DNA of 64,000 nucleotides from Bradyrhizobium sp. sBnM-33 (GCF_032917945.1 NZ_CP136624.1:8727001-8791000); one strand, 5' to 3'. Shown: positions 24,389 to 33,134, counted from the first letter of the stretch. Numbers and translations are program-made. Notes: generated by a model from the letters alone, not told the origin.

Positions 24389-25783
24389 ATGTCAAAACGC
24401 CTGAGAATTGCTCTTCCGCTGGCCGGAGCAGCCCTGCTTGCAGTCGCCGCGCTGGCTGGCCCGCTGCCTCCCGACGCGACCTATCGGCCACTTCCAACGC
24501 TGCCGTTCGATGCCGTCAAGGCGCTCGACGAGGCCCAGAAGACGCAGGTCATGCAGCGTCAGCAGGCCCTGCTTGAGCAGCGCTACGACCTCTCGAATCG
24601 GCCGATCGCCAACGTCATAATGTCAGGCGGGCGAAAGCCGGTGCAGGGGGGTGTGCGTGTCAAGCTCCCCGCAGGCGTTACCTGGGACAGCCTGTCGGCG
24701 ATGAGTCCGGACGAGATCCGCGAGCGCGGCCTGCTGCCGGCCGGATTCATGCCGCTGCCGCACGTTAAACAGGCGACCGGCGGTCAGGTTTTCCCGAACC
24801 AGCAGATCGATGAGGTGGGCCGGCAGGAGCTCCGCAATATCAGGCGGTTCGATATCGACTTCGACCTTCCGGATCGGTTCACGCCCGAGTTTCCACCGCC
24901 GATCTTTCTCACAACGCACCCGGAGTTGGGCGACGTCTCCCACGGCCAGCTCCTGACAATCAAGAACCACTATCAACTGATGGTCGGCCTCCTTACCCCT
25001 GTGCAAATGGAGGGACTGCGTCTCCTGCTGACGCCGTTCCCGCAGGAAGAGTTCAACCAGACAGAGGATCGCAAGAGCGCGGACCAGAGTCTTGGCGTCA
25101 CCTGCCTCGACTGCCATGCCAATTTCCACACCAACGCGGCCTTCCACCTGACGCCTGACGTTCGTCCGCAGGCGGCGCGCTTCCGCCTCGACACGGTGAG
25201 CCTTCGTGGCATGTTCAACCAGCAGATTCACGGCTCGAAGCGATCGCTGCGCTCGGTCGAGGACTTCACCCAATTCGAGCAGCGGACGGCGTATTTCAAC
25301 GGCGATCACGTCAGCGCGCAACGCAAGGGCGTGAACCTGCCGGACCGATTTGATCAGGTGCCGATGATGGCGCAGATGCAAAACATCATCGACTTCCCGC
25401 CAGCACCGAAGCTCAACCCAATGGGACGCCTGGACCCCAGCAAGGCGACCCAGCAGGAACTCGCAGGAGAACAGGTCTTTCTGGGCAAGGGCCAGTGCGG
25501 ACAATGCCATACGCCGCAGACATCGTTCCTGGACAACAATATGCACGATCTGAAGCTCGAGCGCTTCTACAACATAGGCCAGACCGTCAACGGCCTGGTG
25601 GCGTTGCCCGACGGATCGATCAAGACCTTGACGTTGCGCGGCATCAAGGACTCGCCGCCCTATTTTCATGATGGGCGGCTGCTGACGCTCGCCGACACGG
25701 TCGAGTTCTTCAACCTGGTGCTCGGCCTGAAGCTGACACAGGAGGAGAAGGATTCGCTGGTGGCCTACATGCTCACGCTGTGA
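24389..25783 (+). CDS. Secreted di-haem cytochrome c (MauG/cytochrome c peroxidase-like)
   Basis: A 464-residue exported protein. The start MSKRLRIALP at 24389 has a GGAGG ribosome site eight bases upstream; longer in-frame readings lack one. A signal peptide covers about residues 1-24 (cut near ALAGP). Two haem c motifs are visible, CLDCH at 239-243 and CGQCH at 370-374. The C-terminal block KTLTLRGIKDSPPYFHDGRL with following TLADTVEFFNL is typical of bacterial di-haem cytochrome c peroxidase/MauG relatives (sometimes labelled cytochrome B6 in databases). Likely periplasmic electron transfer or peroxide reduction. First gene of a probable stress operon. Confidence 0.88.
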   Translation: MSKRLRIALPLAGAALLAVAALAGPLPPDATYRPLPTLPFDAVKALDEAQKTQVMQRQQALLEQRYDLSNRPIANVIMSGGRKPVQGGVRVKLPAGVTWDSLSAMSPDEIRERGLLPAGFMPLPHVKQATGGQVFPNQQIDEVGRQELRNIRRFDIDFDLPDRFTPEFPPPIFLTTHPELGDVSHGQLLTIKNHYQLMVGLLTPVQMEGLRLLLTPFPQEEFNQTEDRKSADQSLGVTCLDCHANFHTNAAFHLTPDVRPQAARFRLDTVSLRGMFNQQIHGSKRSLRSVEDFTQFEQRTAYFNGDHVSAQRKGVNLPDRFDQVPMMAQMQNIIDFPPAPKLNPMGRLDPSKATQQELAGEQVFLGKGQCGQCHTPQTSFLDNNMHDLKLERFYNIGQTVNGLVALPDGSIKTLTLRGIKDSPPYFHDGRLLTLADTVEFFNLVLGLKLTQEEKDSLVAYMLTL

Positions 25784-25836
25784 CGCCGCCCTACGCTCGC
25801 AGCGGTCAATGTCCCCGGCCGTCGAAGGAGGTTGAA

Positions 25837-26478
25837 ATGATTCGCTTCGTTGCCGTCGCATCGCTTGCTACTGCGCTTCTTGCGCCACCCGCCCTTGCTC
25901 AGTCGACCAATCCGGCGAGCCCGGCACCCGGCAACCCCGGCGGCATGTCGCCAGGTACCAAACAATCAGCGCCCGGAGTGCCCGCTCCGCGACAAACCAA
26001 TCAACCCGACCGCGCCTTCATTCACGCGGCGACGATCAGCGGATTGGCGGAGGTGGAGTTCGGCAAGCTTGCGGCACAAAAAGCATCGGGCCGTGCCGTA
26101 AAGGAATTTGCCGAGCACATGATCCGCGATCACAGCGCCGCCAACGACAGGCTAGCGGCACTCGTAAGGACAGTCGGCATCGCGCCGCCCGATCGACTGG
26201 ACGAGGAACACAAAGCCATGCACGTCAGGCTCCAACAATCTGACGGTGCCCAGTTCGACCACGCCTACATCCAGGGCCAGATCATCGAGCATCAGAAGGC
26301 AGCACAGCTTCTGCAATACGAGATCGGTTCAGGAGAGAACGCGGAACTGAAGGACTTCGCATCGGACATCCTGCCGACCGTACTGGGCCATCTCCGGATG
26401 GCGCAGGCCATTGCCATGGAAATGGCGCAGCAAGCCCAAGCTGACGTACCGCCAACAGATCGAGAGAAGCGAAAGTAA
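25837..26478 (+). CDS. Exported DUF4142 protein (ferritin-like fold)
   Basis: A 213-residue protein. ATG at 25837 has a textbook GAAGGAGG site. The signal peptide is about residues 1-21 (AVASLATALLAPPALAQS), followed by a Pro/Gly-rich linker to about residue 50. The DUF4142 four-helix domain follows, with ISGLAEVEFGKLAAQKASG, KEFAEHMIRDHSAANDRL and a C-terminal LKDFASDILPTVLGHLRMAQ. DUF4142 proteins are periplasmic and often stress-induced; their biochemical role is not settled. It lies 53 bases after the cytochrome gene and before a DUF892 gene, with a shared EcfG-type promoter upstream. Confidence 0.88.
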   Translation: MIRFVAVASLATALLAPPALAQSTNPASPAPGNPGGMSPGTKQSAPGVPAPRQTNQPDRAFIHAATISGLAEVEFGKLAAQKASGRAVKEFAEHMIRDHSAANDRLAALVRTVGIAPPDRLDEEHKAMHVRLQQSDGAQFDHAYIQGQIIEHQKAAQLLQYEIGSGENAELKDFASDILPTVLGHLRMAQAIAMEMAQQAQADVPPTDREKRK

Positions 26479-26562
26479 CCGGGCGTTCAAAAAGCCGGTC
26501 GGCGAGGAACGCTCAGCATGTCTGTTGATTGTGCCTCAATGATCAATCTGAAGGAGACCACC

Positions 26563-27060
26563 ATGCCTACCAGTGCTCGTGATATTTTTGTGGTCGGATT
26601 GCGTAACGCACATTCGATGGAGGTCCAGGCCCGTGAGCTGCTGGAGCGGCAGTCTGAGCGGCTGGATGATTACCCGCAAGTCAAGGCCAAGGTTCGAGCC
26701 CATCTGGAAGAAACCAATGGCCAGCTCAGGCGATTGGAGCAGTGCCTCGAGTCCTGCGGCGAAACGACCTCGAGCCTAAAGGATACGGCGCAATCGGTAA
26801 TGGGCAACACCGCTGCGATGCTGAACGCGATGGCAGGCGACGAAATTCTGAAGAATACGTTCGCAAACAATGCGTTCGAGCATTTTGAGATCGCGGCCTA
26901 CAAGTCCCTGTTGGAGCTTTGTAGCCCAGCCGGCATGGAATCCGCGCGTGCCCCGCTTCAGGCATCACTCCAGGAGGAACAGGAGATGGCCGCCTGGATC
27001 GATGCAAACGTTGGAAACGTGACTCGCGAGTACGTCGCCCACGAAGCGCGCGCTGCCTAG
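26563..27060 (+). CDS. DUF892 / YciE-YciF family ferritin-like protein
   Basis: A 165-residue cytosolic helical bundle. The start MPTSARDIFVVGLRNAHSME at 26563 has AAGGAG at the right distance; an upstream in-frame ATG at 26518 does not. Family features are the LRNAHSMEVQARELLERQ helix, HLEETNGQLRRLEQCLE and EHFEIAAYKSL, containing the Glu/His positions of a ferritin-like di-metal site. DUF892 genes are repeatedly part of the alphaproteobacterial general stress regulon, consistent with the EcfG-type promoter 2.2 kb upstream of this three-gene run. Confidence 0.88.
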   Translation: MPTSARDIFVVGLRNAHSMEVQARELLERQSERLDDYPQVKAKVRAHLEETNGQLRRLEQCLESCGETTSSLKDTAQSVMGNTAAMLNAMAGDEILKNTFANNAFEHFEIAAYKSLLELCSPAGMESARAPLQASLQEEQEMAAWIDANVGNVTREYVAHEARAA

Positions 27061-27131
27061 GATCCTGCAGGCCGTTCTTGTGAACTGAGCCTGACGACCG
27101 CTCCGGCGTTGCAGAGCAGCAGCCGTTCGGC

Positions 27132-27599
27132 TCAGCGCGGGGGCTTGTTCGAGGACGCCTGGGCGTCGAGATAGCAGGGCCTGTACATCGCCTGAAGCTG
27201 CTTGCCGCGCAGGAAGAGCATGCGTTGGGTCAGGCCGCCGCGCGCCGCGATCCATCTGCGCACCGGCGGCGGATACATCGAATACAGCATCTGAGTCGCT
27301 TCGGGGTTCATGACGGCGCGGCCGTTGGCGCCGAAATCCCAAGCGGCATGGAAGCCGAGATTGGCGTGCGAGGTAACGCAGATCCGGTCATGGGGAACCG
27401 CGCCGAGCACGATGGTGCAAGCCGAGGCGCACAGGCCATCAATGATCACGGTTTCGCCCGAGGTACGCAGGCCCTGGTATTTGTCGACATAGGTGCCGAT
27501 CCGGCCGCCGCGGTCATCCGCGATCCGCACCACCGCCTGGCTCGCCCCTACCCCCGCCAGCAGCAGCACCGCGGCAAGCAACCCCGTCACCAGCTTCAT
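27132..27599 (-). CDS. Exported protein with ClpP-like GxCASACT motif
   Basis: A 155-residue protein with an N-terminal signal peptide (LVTGLLAAVLLLAGVGASQA). The core has VIIDGLCASACTIVLGAVPH and later HANLGFHAAWDF, resembling the compact ClpP/crotonase-fold periplasmic proteins (COG3904-type) in which the serine in CxSAC is the presumed nucleophile. Catalysis has not been shown for this group as far as I know. It is transcribed away from the oxidoreductase gene and stands alone. The 286-base gap to 27886 contains only an A+T-rich stretch and no recognisable site. Confidence 0.75.
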   Translation of the reverse strand: MKLVTGLLAAVLLLAGVGASQAVVRIADDRGGRIGTYVDKYQGLRTSGETVIIDGLCASACTIVLGAVPHDRICVTSHANLGFHAAWDFGANGRAVMNPEATQMLYSMYPPPVRRWIAARGGLTQRMLFLRGKQLQAMYRPCYLDAQASSNKPPR

Positions 27600-27885
27600 A
27601 TCCCGCCCCAGTCCAAAAATGTCGAAACCGAATCTGATCGTCTTCGTGATGCAAGACGTGGCGTAGCGTCGTTTGAGATCGTGATTTTGTCTAGGCAGCC
27701 ACAGCTAGTCAAAACAAATTCAAATTAAGTGTTGCTTGGCCGCTGCACCCTTCCCGCGAAAAGGTCCCAGACTGGAACATGCAACCACTAGCGCGGTGGC
27801 AATGCGGGCACAGGCTAGAGTCCGTTTGCCGTTGACCACGCGCAAGGACGCGGGCTTGAATCAAAAGCGGCATGGGGAGGAAACG

Positions 27886-29544
27886 ATGGCTGATGACGCA
27901 GACGTAATCGTGGTTGGCAGTGGCTTGGCGGGGCTGGTCGCGGCGACGGAGATCGCAGATGCCGGCAAGCGCGTCATTGTCGTCGACCAGGAAGGCGAAC
28001 AAAGCCTTGGCGGACAAGCCTTTTGGTCGTTCGGCGGATTGTTTCTGGTCGACTCTCCCGAACAGCGCCGGCTCGGCATTAAGGATTCGTTTGATCTCGC
28101 ATTGCAGGACTGGATGGGGACCGCGGGCTTCGACCGCGGCGACGACCATTGGCCCAAGCGGTGGGCGGAAGCCTATGTGGCGTTCGCCGCCGGCGAGAAG
28201 CGCGACTGGCTCCGCGCGATGGGCCACCGTATTTTTCCGGTGGTCGGCTGGGCCGAGCGCGGCGGCTATGACGCAATGGGCCATGGCAATTCAGTGCCGC
28301 GCTTTCACGTCACCTGGGGCACCGGCCCCGGCATCGTCGAGCCGTTCGAGCGCCGCGCGCGCGAAGCGCAAAAAAATGGCCGGTTAACGTTCAAGTTCCG
28401 CCACCGCGTCGACACACTCGTGATGACGAACGGCGCGGTTGAGGGGGTCGGCGGTTCTGTGCTCGAACCTGATAGCGTCGAGCGCGGCAGGAGCTCCTCG
28501 CGCCAGGTGATCGGCGATTTCACGCTGCGGGCGCAGGCGGTGATCGTCGCTTCCGGCGGCATCGGCGGCAATCATGACATGGTCCGGCAGAACTGGCCGA
28601 AGCGCCTGGGCGAGCCGCCGAAATTCATGGTCTCCGGCGTCCCCGAACATGTCGATGGCCGCATGATCGGCATCACCGAGGCCGCCGGCGCGCGACTGAT
28701 CAACCGCGACCGGATGTGGCATTATGTCGAGGGCATCCGGAACTGGAACCCGATCTGGCCACGCCACGGCATCCGTATCCTGCCCGGCCCCTCCTCGATG
28801 TGGTTCGACGCCACGGGCAAACGCCTGCCCGCGCCACTCTTCCCCGGCTCCGACACGCTCGGCCAACTGCAATACATCATGTCGACCGGCTATGATTATT
28901 CCTGGTTCATCCTGACCCAGAGCATCATCAAAAAGGAGTTTGCGCTCTCCGGCTCCGAGCAGAATCCCGACCTCACAGGCAAGAGCTGGCGCATGACGAT
29001 CAAGCGCGCCACCAACAAGGGGGCGCCGGCGCCGGTGGAAGCGTTCAAGCAGAACGGCGCCGATTTCATCGTGCGCGACAATCTCGGCGACCTCGTCAGC
29101 GCGATGAACGCGCTCGCAGGCAGCGACCTGCTCAAGCTCGATCACATCAAGGCGCAAATCGAGGCGCGCGACCGCGAGATCACCAATCCTTACGTCAAGG
29201 ACGCGCAGGTGATGAACCTGCACAATGCGCGCCGCTACATCGGCGACAAGTTGATCCGCACCGCAAAGCCGCATCGAATTCTCGACCCCGAACACGGACC
29301 GCTGATTGCGGTCAAGCTCAACATCCTGACGCGCAAGACGCTGGGCGGTTTCGAGACCGATCTCGACTCGCGCGTGTTCGGCACCAACGGCGAGATCATC
29401 CGGGGGCTTTACGCCGCCGGCGAAGCCGCCGGATTTGGCGGCGGCGGCATGCATGGCTACCGCTCGCTGGAAGGCACCTTCCTCGGCGGCTGCCTGTTCT
29501 CGGGGAGGAATGCGGGACGCGCGGCGGCCAAGGCGGCTTCCTGA
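27886..29544 (+). CDS. FAD-dependent dehydrogenase (3-ketosteroid dehydrogenase/fumarate reductase-like)
   Basis: A 552-residue flavoprotein. The start MADDADVIVVG at 27886 follows GGGGAGG; a longer reading to 27736 has no ribosome site. The Rossmann FAD motif is VVGSGLAGLVAATEIADAGK (residues 9-28), followed by VIVVDQEGEQSLGGQAFW, a middle substrate domain and the C-terminal FAD-closing block GLYAAGEAAGFGGGGMHGYR. The fold is that of flavocytochrome c fumarate reductase and 3-ketosteroid-delta1-dehydrogenase. The annotation 'FAD-binding dehydrogenase' is safe; the substrate is not. Confidence 0.9.
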   Translation: MADDADVIVVGSGLAGLVAATEIADAGKRVIVVDQEGEQSLGGQAFWSFGGLFLVDSPEQRRLGIKDSFDLALQDWMGTAGFDRGDDHWPKRWAEAYVAFAAGEKRDWLRAMGHRIFPVVGWAERGGYDAMGHGNSVPRFHVTWGTGPGIVEPFERRAREAQKNGRLTFKFRHRVDTLVMTNGAVEGVGGSVLEPDSVERGRSSSRQVIGDFTLRAQAVIVASGGIGGNHDMVRQNWPKRLGEPPKFMVSGVPEHVDGRMIGITEAAGARLINRDRMWHYVEGIRNWNPIWPRHGIRILPGPSSMWFDATGKRLPAPLFPGSDTLGQLQYIMSTGYDYSWFILTQSIIKKEFALSGSEQNPDLTGKSWRMTIKRATNKGAPAPVEAFKQNGADFIVRDNLGDLVSAMNALAGSDLLKLDHIKAQIEARDREITNPYVKDAQVMNLHNARRYIGDKLIRTAKPHRILDPEHGPLIAVKLNILTRKTLGGFETDLDSRVFGTNGEIIRGLYAAGEAAGFGGGGMHGYRSLEGTFLGGCLFSGRNAGRAAAKAAS

Positions 29545-29665
29545 TTTTTCGCCGCGATGGTCAGGCTTGTCCCGGCATGGCGGCTGCAATCTCAATGCAA
29601 ATAACGCAGTGGCGCATGGGACGCGAGCGCGCTAAGTAACCGCCGCCCCTCATTAGGAGAACAAT

Positions 29666-30016
29666 ATGACCATCCAGCGCTTCGAAACCGGACCTCGCAT
29701 GAGCCAGGTCATCGTCCACGGCAACACCGTCTATCTCGCGGGCGTCGTTGCCGGCAAGGCCGCCGGCAAGAGCGTGACCGAGCAGACGCAGGACATTCTG
29801 TCGATCATCGACGGCCATCTCGCCAAGGCCGGCACCGACAAATCGAAGCTGTTGTCGGCCACGATCTATATCACCGACATGAAGACCTTTCCCGAGATGA
29901 ACGCGGTGTGGGACGGCTGGGTCTCGGCCGGCAACACGCCGGCGCGCGCCACCGTCGAGGCCAAGCTCGCCGCTCCGCAATACAATGTCGAGATCATGGT
30001 GGTCGCGGCGAAGTAA
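29666..30016 (+). CDS. RidA family protein (reactive imine/enamine deaminase)
   Basis: A 116-residue protein of the YjgF/RidA family with a clear AGGAGAACAAT ribosome site. Family features: GNTVYLAGVVAG near the start, QTQDILSIIDGHLAKAGTDK in the middle, and PARATVEAKLA near residue 97, where the arginine contacts the substrate carboxylate. RidA proteins hydrolyse reactive 2-aminoacrylate-type imines made by PLP enzymes and amino acid oxidases. It may share the oxidoreductase transcript (121-base gap), which would make chemical sense if that enzyme releases imines, but this is inference. Confidence 0.92.
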   Translation: MTIQRFETGPRMSQVIVHGNTVYLAGVVAGKAAGKSVTEQTQDILSIIDGHLAKAGTDKSKLLSATIYITDMKTFPEMNAVWDGWVSAGNTPARATVEAKLAAPQYNVEIMVVAAK

Positions 30017-30086
30017 CGCCAGCCAGCCACTAACCGTCTTGCTGCCCCGGATTGCAGACGCCATCCGGGGCATTTTCATCGGCCTC

Positions 30087-31223
30087 TCACGCGCTGATCC
30101 GTTCGCCCGTGACATCGCCGATATCAGCCTGAAGCCACTGGGCGATCCGGCGCCAGGAATGGCTCAGAACTTTTCGCCCCATGAACAGGCTGAGGTGATC
30201 GCATGGTTCGGAGGCCCGTTCCAGCCACGCTGGTTGCGTGCCCAATAGCCGAACTGTGGCGAACGCCTGATCGCGCGGGACCACGATGTCGTTCTCTCCC
30301 GCCAGCAGGAAGACCGGCACGCGCACCTCGGCGAGATCGATCCGGCGACCGAGGGCGACGAAACGTCCTTCAGCGATCTGGTTCTGACGAAACACGCGGT
30401 CGGTCACCTCGAGATAATAGACTCCCGGCAGATCCAGCGGCGCGCGATCCCAGCGCTTGAAACGGTCCAGCAGCATGCGGGCCTCGTCCGATCGATCGCG
30501 AAGATTCCTTTGCAGCACGGCTTCGACGTCATGCTGGCTGAACGGAATGTTCCAGAACCGCAGCATGTGCTCGCCGTTCACGATTCCTCCTCCCTGCTGC
30601 ACCATCTGCTCGAAAGCCTGACGGGGAAGTGCGGCCACCATCTTCGAGAGTTCTGACGGCGTGGAAACATCAACCGGAGCGCCGGCGAGCACCAGCCGCC
30701 GCACCTTGCCGGGAAAACGAGCAGCGTAGACCAGCGACAGCCACCCGCCCTGGCACAGGCCGACAAGATCGACCGGCGCGCCGATCTCGTCGATCGCGAC
30801 GTTGAGCTCGGCAAGATAATTGTCGATCGACAGATGGCGCATTTCCAGCGTGGCCGAGCGCCAGTCCGTGACATAGATGCGGTTCATGCCGCCTCGTTGC
30901 AACGCCCCTACCAGACTGTGGCCCGGCGCGAAGTCCGCAACCAGCGCGCCGTGCAGCGCATAGGGCGCGCAAACGAGCACCGGCTGCCCCGCATCCCCTC
31001 GCGAAAACTCGCGCAATCGCATCGACTGAAGTTGCAACACCGCGTTTGGCGTGGTCCAGGCGAGCGGTGTCTGCTCCGGCGCGCGGGAAGGCGCAGGTTT
31101 CTGATCGGCGATCCATTGCGCGTAGCTGTCGAGCGCCAATCGCGTGGCTTCGAGCGGCCACAGCCACACCTGCGTCCAGTCGGCGCCCGCATGTTCCTCC
31201 GGCCTCTTTGGCTTCTCTACCAC
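30087..31223 (-). CDS. PhaC-like alpha/beta hydrolase with cysteine nucleophile
   Basis: A 378-residue alpha/beta-hydrolase. The nucleophile elbow reads LVGLCQGGWLSLVYAARFPG, with Cys in the position used by polyhydroxyalkanoate synthases. The acid is likely in LLAGENDIVVP and the histidine in CDHLSLFMG, mirroring the PhaC Cys-Asp-His triad. TDWRSATLEMRHLSIDNYL is also PhaC-like. At 378 residues it is far shorter than PhaC (about 560-600) and lacks most of the N-terminal domain, so polymerase activity is doubtful. A thioesterase or depolymerase-like role is possible. It is convergent with the RidA gene. Confidence 0.8.
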   Translation of the reverse strand: MVEKPKRPEEHAGADWTQVWLWPLEATRLALDSYAQWIADQKPAPSRAPEQTPLAWTTPNAVLQLQSMRLREFSRGDAGQPVLVCAPYALHGALVADFAPGHSLVGALQRGGMNRIYVTDWRSATLEMRHLSIDNYLAELNVAIDEIGAPVDLVGLCQGGWLSLVYAARFPGKVRRLVLAGAPVDVSTPSELSKMVAALPRQAFEQMVQQGGGIVNGEHMLRFWNIPFSQHDVEAVLQRNLRDRSDEARMLLDRFKRWDRAPLDLPGVYYLEVTDRVFRQNQIAEGRFVALGRRIDLAEVRVPVFLLAGENDIVVPRDQAFATVRLLGTQPAWLERASEPCDHLSLFMGRKVLSHSWRRIAQWLQADIGDVTGERISA

Positions 31224-31364
31224 ACCCGTTCACCGATTGGTCGTGCCGTCATGGTGAGGACGGCAGGATCGAGCTGTTCTGGAACAACGAGATCGCATGC
31301 TTTTACGCCAAATCCGGCGCAGGCCCTAGCTGGTCGATCGTCACACCCTCGCTGATCATCCTGC

Positions 31365-31505
31365 GAGCCGCTCAACATTCACGCGCTACTGCCGGCCCGC
31401 CGGTTTGTGCCCGCCAAGGTGCGATGTTTCCTCGATGCGCTGGACGTCCAGGCCCGCGGCGACGGGACGGAGGATGCATGTATCAGCAAAAATCGAAATC
31501 CTTAA
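31365..31505 (+). pseudogene. Remnant of a LysR-type regulator C-terminus
   Basis: An open stretch reading EPLNIHALLPARRFVPAKVR then CFLDALDVQ, ending at TAA 31503-31505. The 'P.RR.VPAKVR.FLD.L' pattern is the usual last helix of the LysR effector domain. The frame is stopped by a TGA just upstream and no other LysR sequence remains, so this is a fossil. The rest of the 31224-31586 gap shows no gene. Confidence 0.55.
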
Positions 31506-31586
31506 CCTCCGAGGTAATCGATTGGCGCGTCGGATTTTTCGATAGTCGGTCAGCCGGCCCATTCGGCCGAAACGAAGGAGAGCATG

Positions 31587-31952
31587 ATGACCGACATCAA
31601 CAAGATCGCCCGCAGCTACATCGAACTGTGGAATGAGCGGACGCCAAGCCGCCGCCGCGAAATTCTCAGCCAGAACTGGACGAGTGATGCCCGATATGTC
31701 GACCCGCTGATGTCGGGCGACGGCCATGACGGCGTGGACGCGCTGATCGCTGGCGTGCAGCAGCGGTTTCCGGATTTCAGGTTCAGGCTGATCGGCGAGC
31801 CGAATGGTTTTGGCGACTACGTCCGCTTCTCCTGGGGCCTCGGCCCCGAAGGCGGCGATACTCCGATCAAGGGCACGGATTTCGCCGTTCTTAGCGACGG
31901 CCGCATCCGCAGCATCACCGGCTTCCTCGATCAGGTGCCGGCGGGGGCATAG
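31587..31952 (+). CDS. NTF2-like/SnoaL-type protein
   Basis: A 121-residue protein with the NTF2-like cone fold: IARSYIELWNERTPSRRREI, WTSDARYVDPLMSGDGHDG, FPDFRFRLIGEPNGFGDYVR and DFAVLSDGRIRSITGFLDQ, the order seen in SnoaL-like and polyketide-cyclase-like small enzymes. The ATG at 31587 is preferred over 31584, since AAGGAG sits six bases upstream of it. The function is unknown. A fossil LysR end lies just upstream, so this may once have been a regulator-target pair. Confidence 0.85.
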   Translation: MTDINKIARSYIELWNERTPSRRREILSQNWTSDARYVDPLMSGDGHDGVDALIAGVQQRFPDFRFRLIGEPNGFGDYVRFSWGLGPEGGDTPIKGTDFAVLSDGRIRSITGFLDQVPAGA

Positions 31953-32030
31953 CCGACCAACCGACATCCCGCCACCCGGCTCGCCTTCGGCGAGTCCGAT
32001 GGCAGGCACCGCGAAGCAAAGCAACACACC

Positions 32031-32131
32031 ATGGTCATCCCCGCGAGGGGGGATCCAGTACGCCGCGGCTTATCGCTTGAATCACTGGCGCCTCTGGAAT
32101 ACTGGGTCACCCGCCTTCGCGGGTGACGACA
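32031..32131. repeat. Intergenic inverted repeat (TGGTCATCCCCGCGAGG type)
   Basis: Contains GATCCAGTAC / ATACTGGGTC arms and the terminal hairpin CACCCGCCTTCGCGGGTG (32108-32125). It is the first of three repeat blocks in the 852-base gap between the NTF2-like gene and the next gene. Confidence 0.7.
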
Positions 32132-32703
32132 AGGGAATATGAAGCGGCGTTCTCGCGACGCATGGCGCCCGAGTTTGCATTTTCTTTTCGCCCTTCCGAA
32201 ACACAGAGGGCGCAGGGAAGACCGGGTGCGCGCCGCACCCGCGGTCTCGTGTGCAATTTGCGCACTAAGAACGCGCACACGAGCATACAGGTACAGCGGG
32301 AGCATCCCGGCCTTCCCTGCGCAATGGCTTTACGGCTTACTTCGTGCTCTTCCCGGTGAACGGCTTTCTTGCCACCGTCGCCCCCGAGAAGCTTCGCTTC
32401 CAAAGGACTTAACGCCAGCACCGCGGCGCCAGAACCACACGACTTCGCCGTACGCGTCGGGCGCCACCGTCTTGTGCGCCTCTCGCGTCCATCGCATCCC
32501 ACCGCACGTTCGTGACGATCGCGAGCCGCCCCTCCATCGGGTGAGACGGGCGGAGTTATGCGGCTGATTTGCCCGGCCTGTTAAGCGGAATATTTTTGCA
32601 AGAAGGTCTGGACAGACTTTTGGTGATTTGCCCGTCGTGCCAATTGGTCGCAGCCGCGCATTAAATTTTCGCTTTTGCGCGCCGCAAATCAGTTCGCAAT
32701 CCA
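32132..32703. other. Non-coding stretch resembling a dispersed Bradyrhizobium repeat
   Basis: Several overlapping open frames exist on both strands but none has codon use, a ribosome site or a recognisable family. The sequence around 32200-32340 (CGCAGGGAAGACCGGGTGCG, ATCCCGGCCTTCCCTGCGCA) contains complementary words about 100 bases apart. I recognise this text as a type of repeat that turns up between Bradyrhizobium genes and is often miscalled as ORFs. No gene is called here. Confidence 0.5.
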
Positions 32704-32793
32704 GTAGGGTGAGCAAAGCGATAGCGTGCCCACCATCGAGAAGTGCGATCGCCGATGGTGGGCACGGCGCAAGGGCGCCTTTGCCCGCCCTAC
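32704..32793. repeat. Inverted repeat TAGGGTGAGCAAAGC / GCCTTTGCCCGCCCTA
   Basis: Outer arms TAGGGTGAGCAAA and TTTGCCCGCCCTA match imperfectly. Inner arms GTGCCCACCATCG and CGATGGTGGGCAC are exact. It sits just downstream of the small secreted protein gene on the minus strand and could act as its transcript end. Confidence 0.8.
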
Positions 32794-32804
32794 GGATCTC
32801 GTCG

Positions 32805-33092
32805 TCAATCTTTTGGTGTGGAATCCGGCGGACAGTTCGGGGAAGCCTTCAGCGGCTCGTCGCCGCTCTGCACCGTCGGCGCGGCAGAGTCCGTGCCGCC
32901 CGCATCGGGCAGCACCGCGCTCTTGCCGACGGTGACTGAATTCGACGTCTTCTCCTCGCCGCTTCCCGACGTCGCAGCCGGTGATGTCGTGCAGGCCGTC
33001 TCCTCCTTCTCGCCCGATGGTGCCGTGGATTGGGCAGAGGCCGCACTCACTCCGATTACCGCTGCAAAAATCGCTGCCGCGAGGCGGGTCAT
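32805..33092 (-). CDS. Small secreted Ser/Thr/Pro-rich protein of unknown function
   Basis: A 95-residue protein with a clear signal peptide (MTRLAAAIFAAVIGVSAASA, cut after residue 20). The mature part is low-complexity and acidic (EKEETACTTSPAATSGSGEE) with two cysteines, one near each end, that could pair. The start at 33092 is chosen over longer readings because the signal peptide begins there. An EcfG-type promoter lies about 36 bases upstream of the predicted mRNA leader. No family is recognised; it is likely a stress-induced periplasmic or envelope protein. Confidence 0.7.
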   Translation of the reverse strand: MTRLAAAIFAAVIGVSAASAQSTAPSGEKEETACTTSPAATSGSGEEKTSNSVTVGKSAVLPDAGGTDSAAPTVQSGDEPLKASPNCPPDSTPKD

Positions 33093-33134
33093 TTTCGGTC
33101 TCCAAAGGCTTGAAAAACAGCTTGCTCGGAGCAA

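Noticed and set aside
32139..32567. Open frames of 128-142 codons in the 31.95-32.8 kb gap
   Set aside because: Arg/Pro-rich composition, overlap on both strands, no ribosome site and location in repeat-like DNA all indicate spurious frames.
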